A DNA stretch of 64,000 bases from Micromonospora sp. CB01531. GTDB lineage: Bacteria; Actinomycetota; Actinomycetes; Mycobacteriales; Micromonosporaceae. The notes beneath the pieces are model-generated. The model had not been told where the DNA came from. It searched no databases and saw only the letters and a program-made list of their open reading frames with translations. The stretch covers positions 420,581 through 484,580 of the forward strand of contig NZ_LWLS01000001.1 of NCBI RefSeq assembly GCF_001905095.1, read 5' to 3'. The stretch's first letter is position 1; the number at the start of each line of letters is the position of its first letter. Made by a program: the position numbers and the translations under genes. Positions 15,680 to 25,037 of this stretch are shown here, piece by piece.

Positions 15680-18600
15680 GTGGCAGGAAAGGCCCGCGTA
15701 CACGAGCTTGCCAAGGAGCTCGGGGTCGAAAGCAAGACCGTTCTCGCCAAGCTGAAGGAAATGGGCGAGTTCGTCAAGTCCGCGTCCAGCACCGTCGAGG
15801 CGCCCGTCGCCCGACGGCTGCGTGGCGCATTCGTCGCGTCCGCCGGTGCCTCCTCGGCACCGGCCGCGCCAGCGCCGGCCGCGCCAGCAGCGGCCGCCCC
15901 GAGCCAGGCGCCGACCCCGACCCCGACCCCGACCCCGGGTGCCCCCCGGGTCTCGGCCAAGCCGATGCCGCCCCGGCGGCCGGCTGCGCCGACCCCTGGA
16001 CCGAGGCCCAAGGGCCCGGTCCCCGGCCCGCCGCAGCCGGCGACCCCGGTCGCCAAGCCGGCGAGTGCGCACGACATCGAGGTGGCGGCCGCCGAGGCGC
16101 GCGCCGCCGCCCTCAAGGCTGAGCAGGAGGCCGCGGTCAAGGCCGCGCAGGCCGCCCGCCAGCAGCAGCGGGAGAACGTCCGCCGGGAGCCCCCGGCCGA
16201 GGGCGGTCCCCGTCCGGGTCCGCGTCCGGGCCCGAACGCGGTGCCGCCGCGTCCGGGTAGCCCGGCCGCCGGCCGTCCCGGTGGCCCGACCCCGGGCCCG
16301 GGTGCCCGGCCGGGTGGTCGTCCGCCGGCGCGCGGCGCCGGCAACAACCCGTTCGGCATCCAGGGTGGCCAGCAGCAGCGGCCGCCGGCCGCCGGTGCCG
16401 GCGGCCCCCGTCCGAGCCCGGCCGGCATGCCGCCGCGGCCCAGCCCGGCCTCCATGCCGCCGCGGCCCAGCCCGGCCTCCATGCCGAGCCAGCGCCCAAC
16501 CACGGGTCGCCCTGGCGGCCCCGGTGGCGGTCGTGGCGGTCCCGGTGGCGGCGCCGGTCGCCCCGGCGGCGGTGGCGGTGGCTTCCGTGGCGGTCCCGGT
16601 GGTGGCGGCGGTGGCGGTGGCTACCGTGGCGGTCCCGGTGGTGGCGGCGGTGGCGGTGGCTACCGTGGCGGCCCCGGTGGCGGTGGCGGCGGTGCTCCCG
16701 GCGGTGGTTTCCGTCCGGGCGCCCCGGCCGGTGGTGGTGGTCGTCCGGGTGGCGGCGGTCGTGGCCGTGGCGGCGGCGCCGCGGGTGCCTTCGGGCGTCC
16801 GGGTGGTCGTCCGACCCGTGGCCGCAAGTCCAAGAAGCAGCGCAGACAGGAGTTCGACAACCTGTCGGCCCCGACCATGTCCTCAGGTGCGCCCAAGGGG
16901 CAGGGCCAGGTCATCCGGTTGTCCCGTGGCGCCTCGCTGTCGGACTTCGCCGACAAGATCAACGCCAACCCGGGTTCGCTGGTCCAGGAGATGTTCAACC
17001 TGGGCGAGATGGTCACCGCGACTCAGTCTTGCTCCGACGACACCCTGAATTTGCTGGGTGTGCACCTCGGCTTCGACGTGCAGATCGTCAGCCCGGAGGA
17101 CGAGGACCGCGAGCTGCTCGCGCAGTTCAACATCGACCTCGATGCCGAGGTCGCGGAGGAGCGCCTGGTCAGCCGTGCGCCGGTGGTGACCGTCATGGGT
17201 CACGTCGACCACGGTAAGACCAAGCTGCTCGACGCGATCCGCAAGGCGAACGTGGTGGCCGGCGAGGCGGGTGGCATCACCCAGCACATCGGCGCGTACC
17301 AGGTCCACGTCCCGCACGAGGGCGAGGACCGCGCGGTGACCTTCATCGACACCCCGGGTCACGAGGCGTTCACCGCCATGCGTGCCCGTGGTGCCCAGGT
17401 GACGGACATCGTGATCCTCGTGGTCGCGGCCGACGACGGCGTGATGCCGCAGACCATCGAGGCGCTCAACCACGCCAAGGCGGCGGACGTGCCGATCGTG
17501 GTCGCGGTCAACAAGGTCGACAAGCCGGAGGCGAACCCCGACAAGGTCCGCCAGCAGCTGACCGAGTACGGCCTGGTCGCCGAGGAGTACGGCGGCGACA
17601 CGATGTTCGTCAACGTGGCGGCCAAGCCCGGTATCGGCATCGAGGAGCTCCTCGAGGCCGTGCTGCTGACCGCCGACGCGTCGCTGGAGCTGACCGCTCC
17701 GATCGACGGGCCGGCGCAGGGTGTCGCCATCGAGGCGCACCTGGACAAGGGCCGTGGTGCGGTGGCGACCGTGCTGGTGCAGAAGGGCACCCTCCGGGCC
17801 GGCGACTCGATCGTCGCCGGTGGGGCGCACGGCCGGGTCCGGGCCATGCTGGACGAGAACGGCAAGCCGGTCGACGAGGCCGGTCCGGCGCGTCCGGTCA
17901 TGGTGCTGGGTCTGACCACGGTGCCAGGCGCGGGTGACACCTTCCTGGCCGCCGAGGACGACCGGACCGTGCGGCAGATCGCCGAGCAGCGGCAGGCGCG
18001 ACGGCGGGCGGCGGCATTCGCCAACTCCCGTGGCCGGGCCACCCTCGAGACGCTCATGGAGCAGCTCAAGGAGGGCGAGAAGACCTCGCTCAACCTGGTG
18101 CTCAAGGGCGACGTCTCCGGTTCCGTGGAGGCCCTCGAGGACGCGCTGTTCAACCTCGACATCCCGGAGGAGGTCCAGCTGCGGATCATCCACCGGGGCG
18201 TGGGTGCGATCACCGAGAGCGACGTCATGCTCGCGAGCGCCTCGTCCGAGGCGGTCACGATCATCGGCTTCAACGTGCGGGCCGCCAACAAGGTCCGCGA
18301 GATCGCCGACCGCGAGGGCGTGGAGATCCGGTACTACACGGTCATCTACCAGGCCATCGAGGAGATCGACGCCGCGCTCAAGGGGCTGCTCAAGCCGGAG
18401 TACGAGGAGGTCGAGCTGGGCACCGCGGAGATCCGCGACGTCTTCCGCTCGTCCAAGATCGGCAACATCTCCGGTTGCATCGTCCGGTCCGGCCTCATCC
18501 GCCGCAACGCCAAGGCGCGGCTGCTGCGGGACGGGGCGGTCGTGGCGGACAACCTCACGATCAGTTCCCTCAAGCGGTTCAAGGACGACGCGACGGAGGT

Positions 18601-18703
18601 CCGCGAGGGCTTCGAGTGTGGTCTGACGCTGGGCGGTTTCAACAACGTCCAGGTCGGCGACATCATCGAGACCTTCGAGATGCGGGAGAAGCCGCGCGCC
18701 TGA
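15680..18703 (+). CDS. infB: Translation initiation factor IF-2
   Basis: A 1007-aa GTPase that brings fMet-tRNA to the 30S P site. The N-terminal IF2N domain ([37 protein letters not shown]) is followed by a 330-residue Pro/Ala/Gly linker with tandem repeats. Then come the G domain (G1 GHVDHGKT at residue 507, G2 GGITQH, G3 DTPGHEAF, G4 NKVD, G5-like NVAAKPGIG) and the domains that bind initiator tRNA (ending [19 protein letters not shown]). GTG 15680 is chosen because AGGAG stands 4 nt before it and the IF2N domain begins there. It is the last gene before a strong hairpin terminator. Confidence 0.97.
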   Translation: MAGKARVHELAKELGVESKTVLAKLKEMGEFVKSASSTVEAPVARRLRGAFVASAGASSAPAAPAPAAPAAAAPSQAPTPTPTPTPGAPRVSAKPMPPRRPAAPTPGPRPKGPVPGPPQPATPVAKPASAHDIEVAAAEARAAALKAEQEAAVKAAQAARQQQRENVRREPPAEGGPRPGPRPGPNAVPPRPGSPAAGRPGGPTPGPGARPGGRPPARGAGNNPFGIQGGQQQRPPAAGAGGPRPSPAGMPPRPSPASMPPRPSPASMPSQRPTTGRPGGPGGGRGGPGGGAGRPGGGGGGFRGGPGGGGGGGGYRGGPGGGGGGGGYRGGPGGGGGGAPGGGFRPGAPAGGGGRPGGGGRGRGGGAAGAFGRPGGRPTRGRKSKKQRRQEFDNLSAPTMSSGAPKGQGQVIRLSRGASLSDFADKINANPGSLVQEMFNLGEMVTATQSCSDDTLNLLGVHLGFDVQIVSPEDEDRELLAQFNIDLDAEVAEERLVSRAPVVTVMGHVDHGKTKLLDAIRKANVVAGEAGGITQHIGAYQVHVPHEGEDRAVTFIDTPGHEAFTAMRARGAQVTDIVILVVAADDGVMPQTIEALNHAKAADVPIVVAVNKVDKPEANPDKVRQQLTEYGLVAEEYGGDTMFVNVAAKPGIGIEELLEAVLLTADASLELTAPIDGPAQGVAIEAHLDKGRGAVATVLVQKGTLRAGDSIVAGGAHGRVRAMLDENGKPVDEAGPARPVMVLGLTTVPGAGDTFLAAEDDRTVRQIAEQRQARRRAAAFANSRGRATLETLMEQLKEGEKTSLNLVLKGDVSGSVEALEDALFNLDIPEEVQLRIIHRGVGAITESDVMLASASSEAVTIIGFNVRAANKVREIADREGVEIRYYTVIYQAIEEIDAALKGLLKPEYEEVELGTAEIRDVFRSSKIGNISGCIVRSGLIRRNAKARLLRDGAVVADNLTISSLKRFKDDATEVREGFECGLTLGGFNNVQVGDIIETFEMREKPRA
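16427..16480 (+). repeat. 27-nt tandem repeat inside infB
   Basis: Two near-identical 27-nt units encoding MPPRPSPAS, with a degenerate unit before and after, in the disordered linker of IF-2. Confidence 0.7.
16582..16698 (+). repeat. 39-nt tandem repeat inside infB
   Basis: Units at 16582-16620 and 16621-16659 differ by one base, and a diverged third follows. Each encodes (F/Y)RGGP followed by a run of glycines, an RGG-like tract that could vary in copy number between strains. Confidence 0.75.
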
Positions 18704-18717
18704 GCGGCGTGAACGAC

Positions 18718-18750
18718 CGACGGCCGGGGCCCAGTGGGCCCCGGCCGTCG
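18718..18750 (+). terminator. infB operon terminator
   Basis: Perfect 15-bp stem CGACGGCCGGGGCCC / GGGCCCCGGCCGTCG with a 3-nt loop, 15 nt after the infB stop; no T-tract. Confidence 0.8.
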
Positions 18751-18767
18751 CCGTCTGCGCCGGCTGC

Positions 18768-18773
18768 GACAAT
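18768..18773 (+). promoter_or_regulatory. -10 box of leaderless methyltransferase gene
   Basis: GACAAT, 7 nt before GTG 18781 and just behind the infB terminator; supports a separate, leaderless transcript. Confidence 0.4.
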
Positions 18774-18780
18774 CTCCGGC

Positions 18781-19836
18781 GTGTTCAGGTACGCGCTGCT
18801 CCTCGCCCCCTCCGCCAACCGCGTCTACGCCGACGCGGCCGGCCGGCTGGCCCGCGCCGAACTGAAGGTGTTCGCCGGCTCGGGGGTGCTCCACGAGGCG
18901 CCGGTCGACGCCGCGGTGGAGCGGATCGGCGGGGTGGAGTACCTGACCTTCGCCGCGCCCGCGCCGGGGCTGGGCGGGCGGGACCTGGCGTACCTGGCCA
19001 ACCTGTCGGCGGCGTACGCGCTGTTCGAGAGGGTGGGTGATGACCTGCTCCGCCCGGTGCCGCTGGGGCCGCTGGCCCGGTACGACTCGGATCTGATCAC
19101 CATCCCCAAGTACGCCGGCAAGACCAACGAGCAGTTCACCCGGCTGCTGCTCAACGTCACCCTGCTCGCCTCCGCCTCGGCCGGCGGCATGCTGGACCGA
19201 CAGTTGGTGGTGCTCGACCCGCTGTGCGGCCGGGGCACCACCCTCAACCAGGCGCTGATGTACGGCTACGACGGGATCGGCGTCGAGCACGACGGCAAGG
19301 ACGTGGACGCGTACGGGGCGTTCCTGCGCACCTGGCTGCGCCGTAAGCGGCTCAAGCACACCGCCGAGACGGTGCCGGTACGCCGGGACCGCAAGCTGAT
19401 CGCCCGGCGCTTCGAGGCGGTGCTCGCGCCGTCCCGCGACGACCACCGGGCCGGGGCGACCCAGCGGGTCACCGTGCTGCACGCCGACACCACCCGCGCC
19501 CGGGAGGTGCTGCGCCCGCGCTGCGCCGACGTGATCGTGACCGACGCGCCGTACGGGGTGGCCCACGGCAGCCGCACCGAGCAGGGGCTGTCCCGCAGCC
19601 CGCTGGACCTGCTCACCGCGGCCGTACCGGTCTGGCGGGAGCTGCTGCGTCCCGGTGGGGCGCTCGGGTTGTCCTGGAACACCCAGGTGGCACCGCGGGC
19701 GGCGGCCGAGGCGGTGCTGGCCGGGGCCGGCCTGCGGGTGGTCGACGGGCCCGGCTGGCGGGACCTGGCGCACCGGGTCGACCAGGCGATCGACCGGGAC
19801 GTGCTGGTGGCGGTCGTGCCGACGGAAAACGGGTGA
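18781..19836 (+). CDS. TRM11-like SAM-dependent methyltransferase
   Basis: A 351-aa protein with a Rossmann methyltransferase C-half: SAM motif LDPLCGRGTTLNQALMYGYDGIGVEHD (about 145-170) and a catalytic D-x-PY-like motif VTDAPYGVAHG. The N-half (FRYALLLAPSANRVYADAAGRLARAELKVF) resembles the NTD that accompanies TRM11/Trm-G10 tRNA guanine-N2 methylases. The layout and the (D/N)PPY-type motif suggest N-methylation of a base in RNA, perhaps tRNA. The substrate is inferred, and DAPY instead of DPPY is unusual. GTG 18781 fits a leaderless transcript. Confidence 0.75.
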   Translation: MFRYALLLAPSANRVYADAAGRLARAELKVFAGSGVLHEAPVDAAVERIGGVEYLTFAAPAPGLGGRDLAYLANLSAAYALFERVGDDLLRPVPLGPLARYDSDLITIPKYAGKTNEQFTRLLLNVTLLASASAGGMLDRQLVVLDPLCGRGTTLNQALMYGYDGIGVEHDGKDVDAYGAFLRTWLRRKRLKHTAETVPVRRDRKLIARRFEAVLAPSRDDHRAGATQRVTVLHADTTRAREVLRPRCADVIVTDAPYGVAHGSRTEQGLSRSPLDLLTAAVPVWRELLRPGGALGLSWNTQVAPRAAAEAVLAGAGLRVVDGPGWRDLAHRVDQAIDRDVLVAVVPTENG

Positions 19837-19870
19837 CCGGGGCGGCGGCGCTGCCGTACCGTTGCTCGCC

Positions 19871-20164
19871 GTGTATACGGGAACCGCGCACTTCGACCTG
19901 TTGCTGCCGGGGGACTCCCGGTCCCTGAAGACCAAGCGGTCGTACGTCCGGCCGATCGTCGCCGCGCTACGCCGGTTCGAGGTCTCGGTCGCCGAGGTCG
20001 GGTCGCTCGACCTGCACGGCCGGGCCGAGATCGCGGTGGCCGTGGTGGCCGCCGAGGCGTCGCACGTCCGCGAGGTGCTCGACTCGTGCGAGCGCCTGGT
20101 GGCGGCCCGTCCGGAGACCGAGCTGCTGTCGGTCCGCCGGCGCCTCTACGGGGCGGAGGACTGA
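19871..20164 (+). CDS. DUF503 family protein (YlxP-like)
   Basis: A 97-aa protein of the DUF503/YlxP family: HFDLLLPGDSRSLKTKRSYVRPIVAALRRFEVSVAEVG, then an AVVAAEASHVREVLDSCERLV helix. YlxP lies beside rbfA in many Gram-positive ribosome-assembly operons. Its fold is ferredoxin-like and its role is undefined but tied by context to translation. GTG 19871 has a TACCGT box 8 nt upstream, so it may also start a short-leader transcript. rbfA follows after 192 nt. Confidence 0.9.
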   Translation: MYTGTAHFDLLLPGDSRSLKTKRSYVRPIVAALRRFEVSVAEVGSLDLHGRAEIAVAVVAAEASHVREVLDSCERLVAARPETELLSVRRRLYGAED

Positions 20165-20356
20165 CCGCCACGGACGGACGGCGGCTACCCGGGCAGCGCC
20201 CTGCCGCAGGCGTTGCCCGGGGCCCTTCCTTGCACCGGCGGCCCCGCGCGAGGGCCGCGATCGCGCGGGTAGTGTTCGAGTTGTTGGGCGGTCGGACCCG
20301 GCGGCGCCCGCGCCGTCGTCTCCGGCCGGGAGCGGGAAGCCCTGGAGGTGGGGGAC

Positions 20357-20836
20357 ATGACGGATCCGGCCAAGGTACGCCGGCACGCGGAGCGCATCCG
20401 TGAACTGGTCGCGTCGGTGGTGCGGAGCCAGATCAAGGACCCCCGGCTCGGGATGATCACCATCACCGACGCCCGGATCACCGCCGACCTGCGCGACGCC
20501 ACCGTCTTCTACACGGTGCTCGGCGACGCGGCGGCGCAGGCCAGCACCGCCGCCGCGCTGGAGAGCGCCAAGGGCATGCTGCGCAGCACGGTCGGCAAGG
20601 CCCTCGGGCTGCGCCACTCGCCGACCCTGACCTTCGTCCTCGACGACGTGCAGGACCAGGTCAAGCACATCGACGACCTGCTCGCGGCGGCCCGCACCGC
20701 CGACGCCGAGGTGCAGCGGCTGGCGGCCGGCGCCCAGTTCGCGGGCGAGGCGCAGCCGTACCGGCTGGAGGAGGACTCGGACGGCGAGGACGAGGAGACC
20801 GAGAACGACGAGCCGCGCGGCGGCGACCGCCCGTGA
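20357..20836 (+). CDS. rbfA: 30S ribosome-binding factor RbfA
   Basis: A 159-aa KH-fold protein for late 16S rRNA processing and cold adaptation. Core marks: RHAERIRELVASVVRSQIKDPRLGMITITDARITADLRDATVFYTV and the LRSTVGKALGLRHSPTLTFVLDD stretch. The C-terminal 40 residues are acidic and disordered (EEDSDGEDEETENDE), as often in actinobacteria. ATG 20357 is preferred over GTG 20348 because GGAGG lies 7 nt upstream. Its stop overlaps the nrnA start. Confidence 0.95.
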   Translation: MTDPAKVRRHAERIRELVASVVRSQIKDPRLGMITITDARITADLRDATVFYTVLGDAAAQASTAAALESAKGMLRSTVGKALGLRHSPTLTFVLDDVQDQVKHIDDLLAAARTADAEVQRLAAGAQFAGEAQPYRLEEDSDGEDEETENDEPRGGDRP

Positions 20837-21879
20837 CCTCTTCCGCCGAGGGCGGTACGCCGGCCGGTGCCGGCCCGACCGACACCGACTGGGCGGCCGC
20901 CCTCGCGGCGGTACGCGGGCTTCCCGCCGATGCGCGGGTGCTGCTGATCTGTCACGTCAACCCGGACGGCGACGCGCTGGGCAGCATGCTCGGCTTCGGG
21001 CTGGGCCTGCGCCGGTGGGGCGTACGGCACCTCCAGGCGACCTTCCCCGGTCCGCCGGAGGTGCCGGAGCCGTTCCGCTGGCTGCCGGGGCTCGACCTGC
21101 TGGTGCCGCAGGACGACGCGTACCTGGACCCGGACCTGGTGATCTGCTTCGACGTGGCGAGCGAGTCCCGGCTGGGTGACCTGGTCGACCGGCTGGACAA
21201 GGCGGGGGCGGCGCTGGTGCTGGACCACCACGCGTCGAACACGCGGTTCGGCGGCATCCACCTGGTGGACCCGCACGCGGCTGCCACCTCGGTGGTCGCC
21301 GAGGGGCTGCTCGACCGCCTCGGGGTGCCGCTGGACGCCGAGATCGCCACCTGCCTCTACGTGGCGCTGAGCACGGACACCGGCTCGTTCCGCTTCGAGG
21401 CCACCACGCCGGACGTGCACCGGATGGCGGCCCGGCTGCTGGCCACCGGCATCCGTCCCGGGGACATCTCCCGGCGGATCTTCGACACCCGCCCGTTCGG
21501 CGCCGTCCGGCTCTTCGGCGAGGTGCTGGGCCGGGCCCGGCTGGAACCGGCGGCCGCTGCCGGGCGCGGGCTGGTCTGGACCTACGCCACCCAGGACGAC
21601 CTGGCCCGGTACGCCCAGCCGGCGTACGTGCTGGAGGCGCTGATCGATTCGGTCCGGTGCACCGCGGAGGCGGACGTGAGCTGCGTGATCAAGCAGGTGG
21701 CCGCCGCCGAGTGGGCCGTCTCCCTGCGCAGCAAGGGCGCGGTGGACGTGAGCCGGGTGGCGGTGGCGCTGGGCGGCGGCGGGCACCGGTTCGCCGCCGG
21801 TTTCACCGGGCGGGGCACGGTCGACGAGGTGGTGGACCGGATCCGGGCCGAGCTGGACGGGGCGTTGCTGACGGCCTGA
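20833..21879 (+). CDS. nrnA: DHH-family bifunctional oligoribonuclease/PAP phosphatase (NrnA-like)
   Basis: A 348-aa phosphoesterase with DHH motifs: HVNPDGDALGS (motif I), CFDVASESRLG, the DHH itself in LVLDHHASNTRFG, and DHHA1 GGGHRFAAGFT at the C-terminus. The family degrades 2-5-mer RNAs and pAp; in actinobacteria it can also cleave cyclic dinucleotide products. GTG 20833 overlaps the rbfA stop by 4 nt, the usual rbfA-nrnA coupling. Confidence 0.93.
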   Translation: MTSSAEGGTPAGAGPTDTDWAAALAAVRGLPADARVLLICHVNPDGDALGSMLGFGLGLRRWGVRHLQATFPGPPEVPEPFRWLPGLDLLVPQDDAYLDPDLVICFDVASESRLGDLVDRLDKAGAALVLDHHASNTRFGGIHLVDPHAAATSVVAEGLLDRLGVPLDAEIATCLYVALSTDTGSFRFEATTPDVHRMAARLLATGIRPGDISRRIFDTRPFGAVRLFGEVLGRARLEPAAAAGRGLVWTYATQDDLARYAQPAYVLEALIDSVRCTAEADVSCVIKQVAAAEWAVSLRSKGAVDVSRVAVALGGGGHRFAAGFTGRGTVDEVVDRIRAELDGALLTA

Positions 21880-21944
21880 TATCAGGGACGACTCCGGGGC
21901 GTGGTGGTCTTCCGGCGTTCCGTGACGGTGGGGACAATCGGGTG

Positions 21945-22352
21945 ATGGATCACCCTCGAGAGCTCACCGCCGAGGCGCCCCGAGCCTGGGACCGTCCCGT
22001 CGTCTCCGTACCGGTGCTGATCTGCCTCTCCCTGGTCGGCGGGCAGTTGCCGTCCTTCTCCGCCCAGGCCAACCTCTACACCCTGGGCACCGGCGGCGCG
22101 CTGATCTGGATCGGCCTGAGCAACCGGGTGCCCCGCCGACCCGCGCCACACCGGCTGCCACCGGCGGCGGCCTGGTGGTTGGTGCCGGTCACCGTCTTCG
22201 GGGTGTTCGAGGGAACCACCTTCGTGCTGTCGATGGGGGACGACTTTCCCACCTTCTCCCTGCTGGCCGACCCGTTCCTGGAGGACCACCTGGTCCGCTC
22301 GGCGGCCTGGTTCGCCTGGCTCGCCGCGTTCTGGGGGCTGGTCCGCCGATGA
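21945..22352 (+). CDS. Small multi-pass membrane protein, function unknown
   Basis: A 135-aa protein with about three hydrophobic segments: VSVPVLICLSLVGGQL followed by TLGTGGALIWIGL, AAAWWLVPVTVFGVFEGTTFVL, and WFAWLAAFWGLV. No recognised domain. It overlaps the next small membrane gene by 4 nt (ATGA), and the pair may form a two-subunit membrane unit. Both lie in the rbfA-truB stretch but nothing ties them to translation. Confidence 0.75.
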   Translation: MDHPRELTAEAPRAWDRPVVSVPVLICLSLVGGQLPSFSAQANLYTLGTGGALIWIGLSNRVPRRPAPHRLPPAAAWWLVPVTVFGVFEGTTFVLSMGDDFPTFSLLADPFLEDHLVRSAAWFAWLAAFWGLVRR

Positions 22353-22561
22353 TGCGAGCCCTGGCGATCGGCGGTTTCCTGACCGCGCTGGTGCTGTTCG
22401 CGGCCGTCGAGTGGGCCGCCCGGCGGGAGGGCTCGCGGATCCCGTCGCTGGCCGACGTCTGCGCGTTCGTGATGCGCTACGAGGTCGGGCCGGTGCCGGT
22501 GGGGCGGATCGGGTTCCTCGGCTTCTGGTGGTGGCTCGGCTGGCACTTCCTGGCCCGCTGA
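22349..22561 (+). CDS. Small membrane protein (possibly DUF6186)
   Basis: A 70-aa protein: an N-terminal helix (ALAIGGFLTALVLFAAVEWAARREGS), a polar middle (RIPSLADVCAFVMRYEVG) and a C-terminal Trp-rich helix (GRIGFLGFWWWLGWHFLA). I recall this pattern as DUF6186, with moderate certainty. It starts inside the stop of the previous gene, so translation is coupled. Confidence 0.7.
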   Translation: MMRALAIGGFLTALVLFAAVEWAARREGSRIPSLADVCAFVMRYEVGPVPVGRIGFLGFWWWLGWHFLAR

Positions 22562-22642
22562 TCGGCCCGGTCCACCCCATCGTGTCCGTATCCCGGGAAC
22601 AGTGGGCAGCAGCTGGAAAGTGAACGTTAATTTAGGGACGGG

Positions 22643-22660
22643 CCGGCGCTTCGGCGCTGG
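22643..22660 (+). terminator. UUCG-tetraloop hairpin
   Basis: CCGGCGC-TTCG-GCGCTGG: 7 bp (one G-U) capped by a UUCG tetraloop, 82 nt after the DUF6186-like gene. The rest of 22562-22857 has no gene that I can support; an AT-rich patch (about 22621-22634) stands out but has no clear promoter geometry. Confidence 0.45.
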
Positions 22661-22857
22661 TCGCGGGCGGTGGGGCCACATCCGGCGCCGCCTCCCTCCA
22701 GGGTCAGACCGACCCGGGCTCACGCTGCCAGGCGAGCCGCTCCGGTGATCCCGGACCGCTGCCCCGGCGTTCAGCAGGACCGACGGCTCCAGGTCACGGC
22801 GCGGCGTCAGACGCGTCCACCGGCCGTCGGTGGTCCGTACCCTGGAAGGGAACTCCC

Positions 22858-22956
22858 ATGGCCAGCAAGCGCAAGCCGAAGACCGAGACCACCAACGACG
22901 AGGCGCGCGAGCAGCTGCGCCGCGCGCTGCAGACGTCGATGGACACCCGTCAGTGA
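22858..22956 (+). CDS. 32-aa basic/acidic small protein
   Basis: ATG at 22858 with GGAAGGG 8 nt upstream opens a 32-aa frame: MASKRKPKTETTNDEAREQL then RRALQTSMDTRQ. The N-terminus is Lys/Arg-rich and the rest forms a likely amphipathic helix. GC3 is high and the ribosome site is good. A TACCCT -10-like box lies at 22838-22843. No family is recognised; it could be a small nucleic-acid-binding or ribosome-associated peptide (speculative). Confidence 0.6.
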   Translation: MASKRKPKTETTNDEAREQLRRALQTSMDTRQ

Positions 22957-23043
22957 CGGCGGGCCGTCCGGCGGTGGCGCGGTAGCCGCCGCGCCACCGC
23001 CGTCGTTCCGGTCGCCCGGTTCCGCGTACACCCGGGCGGGGGC

Positions 23044-23049
23044 TACCGT
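23044..23049 (+). promoter_or_regulatory. -10 box of leaderless P-loop gene
   Basis: TACCGT, 6 nt before GTG 23056. Confidence 0.4.
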
Positions 23050-23055
23050 CGCCCG

Positions 23056-23574
23056 GTGCGCCGCATCCTGATCGTCGGCAGTTCGGGCGCGGGCAAGAGC
23101 ACGCTCGCCCGCGCGGTCGCCCGCCGGCTCGGCCTCCCGCTGATCCACCTCGACCGCCACTACTGGCGGCCCGGCTGGGTCGCCGCCGCCGCCGCCGACT
23201 TCCGGGCGGAGGTCGCCGCGCTGGCCGCCCGCCCCGCGTGGGTGATGGACGGCAACTATCGCAGCACCTTCGATCTTCGCCTGCCGCACGCCGACCTGCT
23301 GGTGCTCTGCGACCCGCCCTGGCTGCTCTGCCTCGTCCGGGTGCTGCGTCGCCGCTGGGCGTACCGGGCCAAGCCCCGGCCCGACCTGCCGGACGGCTGC
23401 CCCGAGCAGGTCGACCTCCAGTTCCTCCGGTACGTGTGGCAGTACCCTCGCCGATCCCGACCCCTGGTCTACGCGGCCGTCGCCGCCCATGCCCCCGAGG
23501 TGCCGGTGATCCGCCTCCGCACCCGCGCCGACACCCGCCGCTGGCTCGCCACCCTCCCCACCCCGTTGCGGTGA
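23056..23574 (+). CDS. P-loop kinase-like ATPase (topology-modulation/FlaR type)
   Basis: A 172-aa adenylate-kinase-like protein: Walker A GSSGAGKST at residues about 9-17, then LGLPLIHLDRHYWRPGW, a motif typical of the FlaR/topology-modulation group. It also has WVMDGNYRSTFDLRLPHADLLVLCDPP and a lid-like RAKPRPDLPDGCPEQVD segment. These are small-molecule or nucleotide kinases without an agreed substrate. The stop TGA is also the first arm of a long palindromic repeat. Confidence 0.8.
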   Translation: MRRILIVGSSGAGKSTLARAVARRLGLPLIHLDRHYWRPGWVAAAAADFRAEVAALAARPAWVMDGNYRSTFDLRLPHADLLVLCDPPWLLCLVRVLRRRWAYRAKPRPDLPDGCPEQVDLQFLRYVWQYPRRSRPLVYAAVAAHAPEVPVIRLRTRADTRRWLATLPTPLR

Positions 23575-23628
23575 TCATGAGGTTGGCGGCGGCTGCGGAG
23601 ATCGACAGCGCCGCCAACCTCATGATCA
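23572..23628. repeat. Dispersed 3'-end palindrome, copy 1
   Basis: Perfect 20-bp arms (TGATCATGAGGTTGGCGGCG, 23572-23591, and its complement 23609-23628) around a 17-nt loop containing GAGATCGAC. It starts at the stop codon of the P-loop gene and should form a strong terminator-like hairpin. A second copy sits at 34614-34668. Confidence 0.85.
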
Positions 23629-23705
23629 ACGTACGCCGGGCGGCGGGTTGGTAAGTGCTGGGGTCTGTTGCGTTCCTTACTGGGGGCGTGCCAGGATCGG
23701 CGGCG

Positions 23706-25037
23706 ATGAGTCAGACCGCCGCCCCCGCCACCGGGTTGCCCGCCGCCTCGCCCCGCCGGATCGCCGCGCTCGCCCTGCCGGCACTCGTGGTGCTGGCCGC
23801 CGAGCCGCTCTACGTCCTGGTCGACACCGCGGTGGTCGGGCACCTGGGCCGTGTCCCGCTCGCCGCGCTCGCCGTCGGCGGCACGGTGCTGACGCTGACC
23901 GCCTGGCTCGGCACCGTCGTCGCGTACGGGACCACCGGGCGGTCGGCCCGGCGGTTCGGCGCGGGGGACCGGGCCGCGGCGGTGGCCGAGGGCGTGCAGG
24001 CGTCCTGGCTCGCCCTGAGCGTCGGCGTGCTGGTGGCACTTGCCATGCAGGTCGGCGGCGGGTGGCTGGCGCGTACCCTGGTTGGCGGTCCGGGCGAGGT
24101 GGCCGACGCCGCCGCCGGCTGGCTGCGGGTCGCCGCGCTCGGCGCGCCCGGCCTGCTGGTGGCCGCAGCAGGCAACGGCTGGCTGCGCGGCATCCAGGAC
24201 ACCCGGCGCCCGCTGCTCTTCGTGCTCGCCCCCAACCTGCTCTCCGCGCTGCTCTGCCCACTGCTCGTCTATCCGGTCGGGCTCGGGCTGGTCGGCTCGG
24301 CGGTGGCGAACGCCATCGCGCAGACCCTCTCCGGCGGCCTGTTCGCGGCCGCGCTGGTCCGCGAGCGGATCTCCCTGCGCCCCCGACCCCGGTTGATCCG
24401 CCAGCAGCTTGTGCTCAGTCGGGACCTGCTGATCCGGGGCGTCGCGTTCCAGGCGAGCTTCCTGTCCGCCACCGCCGTCGCGGCCCGGTTCGGCGCCGCC
24501 GCGGTCGGCGCCCACCAGATCGCCGTACAGCTGTGGTTCTTCACCGCCCTGGTGCTCGACGCCCTGGCGATCGCCGCGCAGGCGTTGATCGGCGCGGCGC
24601 TCGGCGCCGGCGACGCGTCCGGCGCCCGCGCCCTCGCCCGCCGGATCGCCCTGCTCGGCGGTGCCTGCGGCGTGGCGTTCGCGGTGCTGATCGCCGCCGG
24701 CGCCGGCCTGGTGCCGTCGTGGTTCAGCTCCGACCCGCAGGTACGCGAGCAGGCGATGCTCGCCTGGCCGTGGTTCGTCGCGCTGCAGCCGATCGGCGGG
24801 GTCGTCTTCGCCCTCGACGGCGTGCTGATCGGCGCGGGCGACGTCCGCTACCTGCGCAACCTCACCATCGTCGCGGCGCTGGGCGGCTTCCTGCCGGCGA
24901 TCTGGCTGGCCTACGGGCTCGACCTCGGGCTGGGCGGGATCTGGGCCGGGCTGATGCTGTTCGTGGTGCTCCGGCTGGTCGCGCTGCTGCTACGGCTGCG
25001 CTCCGGCGGCTGGGCGGTGGTCGGCGCGGTCCGGTGA
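23706..25037 (+). CDS. MATE family efflux transporter (DinF-like)
   Basis: A 443-aa, about 12-helix membrane protein of the MATE/DinF branch. Helix 1 carries ALPALVVLAAEPLYVLVDTAVVGHLG, the MATE fingerprint, and the symmetrical start of the second half is LLIRGVAFQASFLSATAVAARFGAAAVGAHQIAVQLW. These exporters push cationic drugs out with Na+ or H+. It lies between nrnA and truB as in many actinobacteria. Its last 48 nt overlap the 3' end of the opposite-strand gene at 24990. Confidence 0.92.
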   Translation: MSQTAAPATGLPAASPRRIAALALPALVVLAAEPLYVLVDTAVVGHLGRVPLAALAVGGTVLTLTAWLGTVVAYGTTGRSARRFGAGDRAAAVAEGVQASWLALSVGVLVALAMQVGGGWLARTLVGGPGEVADAAAGWLRVAALGAPGLLVAAAGNGWLRGIQDTRRPLLFVLAPNLLSALLCPLLVYPVGLGLVGSAVANAIAQTLSGGLFAAALVRERISLRPRPRLIRQQLVLSRDLLIRGVAFQASFLSATAVAARFGAAAVGAHQIAVQLWFFTALVLDALAIAAQALIGAALGAGDASGARALARRIALLGGACGVAFAVLIAAGAGLVPSWFSSDPQVREQAMLAWPWFVALQPIGGVVFALDGVLIGAGDVRYLRNLTIVAALGGFLPAIWLAYGLDLGLGGIWAGLMLFVVLRLVALLLRLRSGGWAVVGAVR

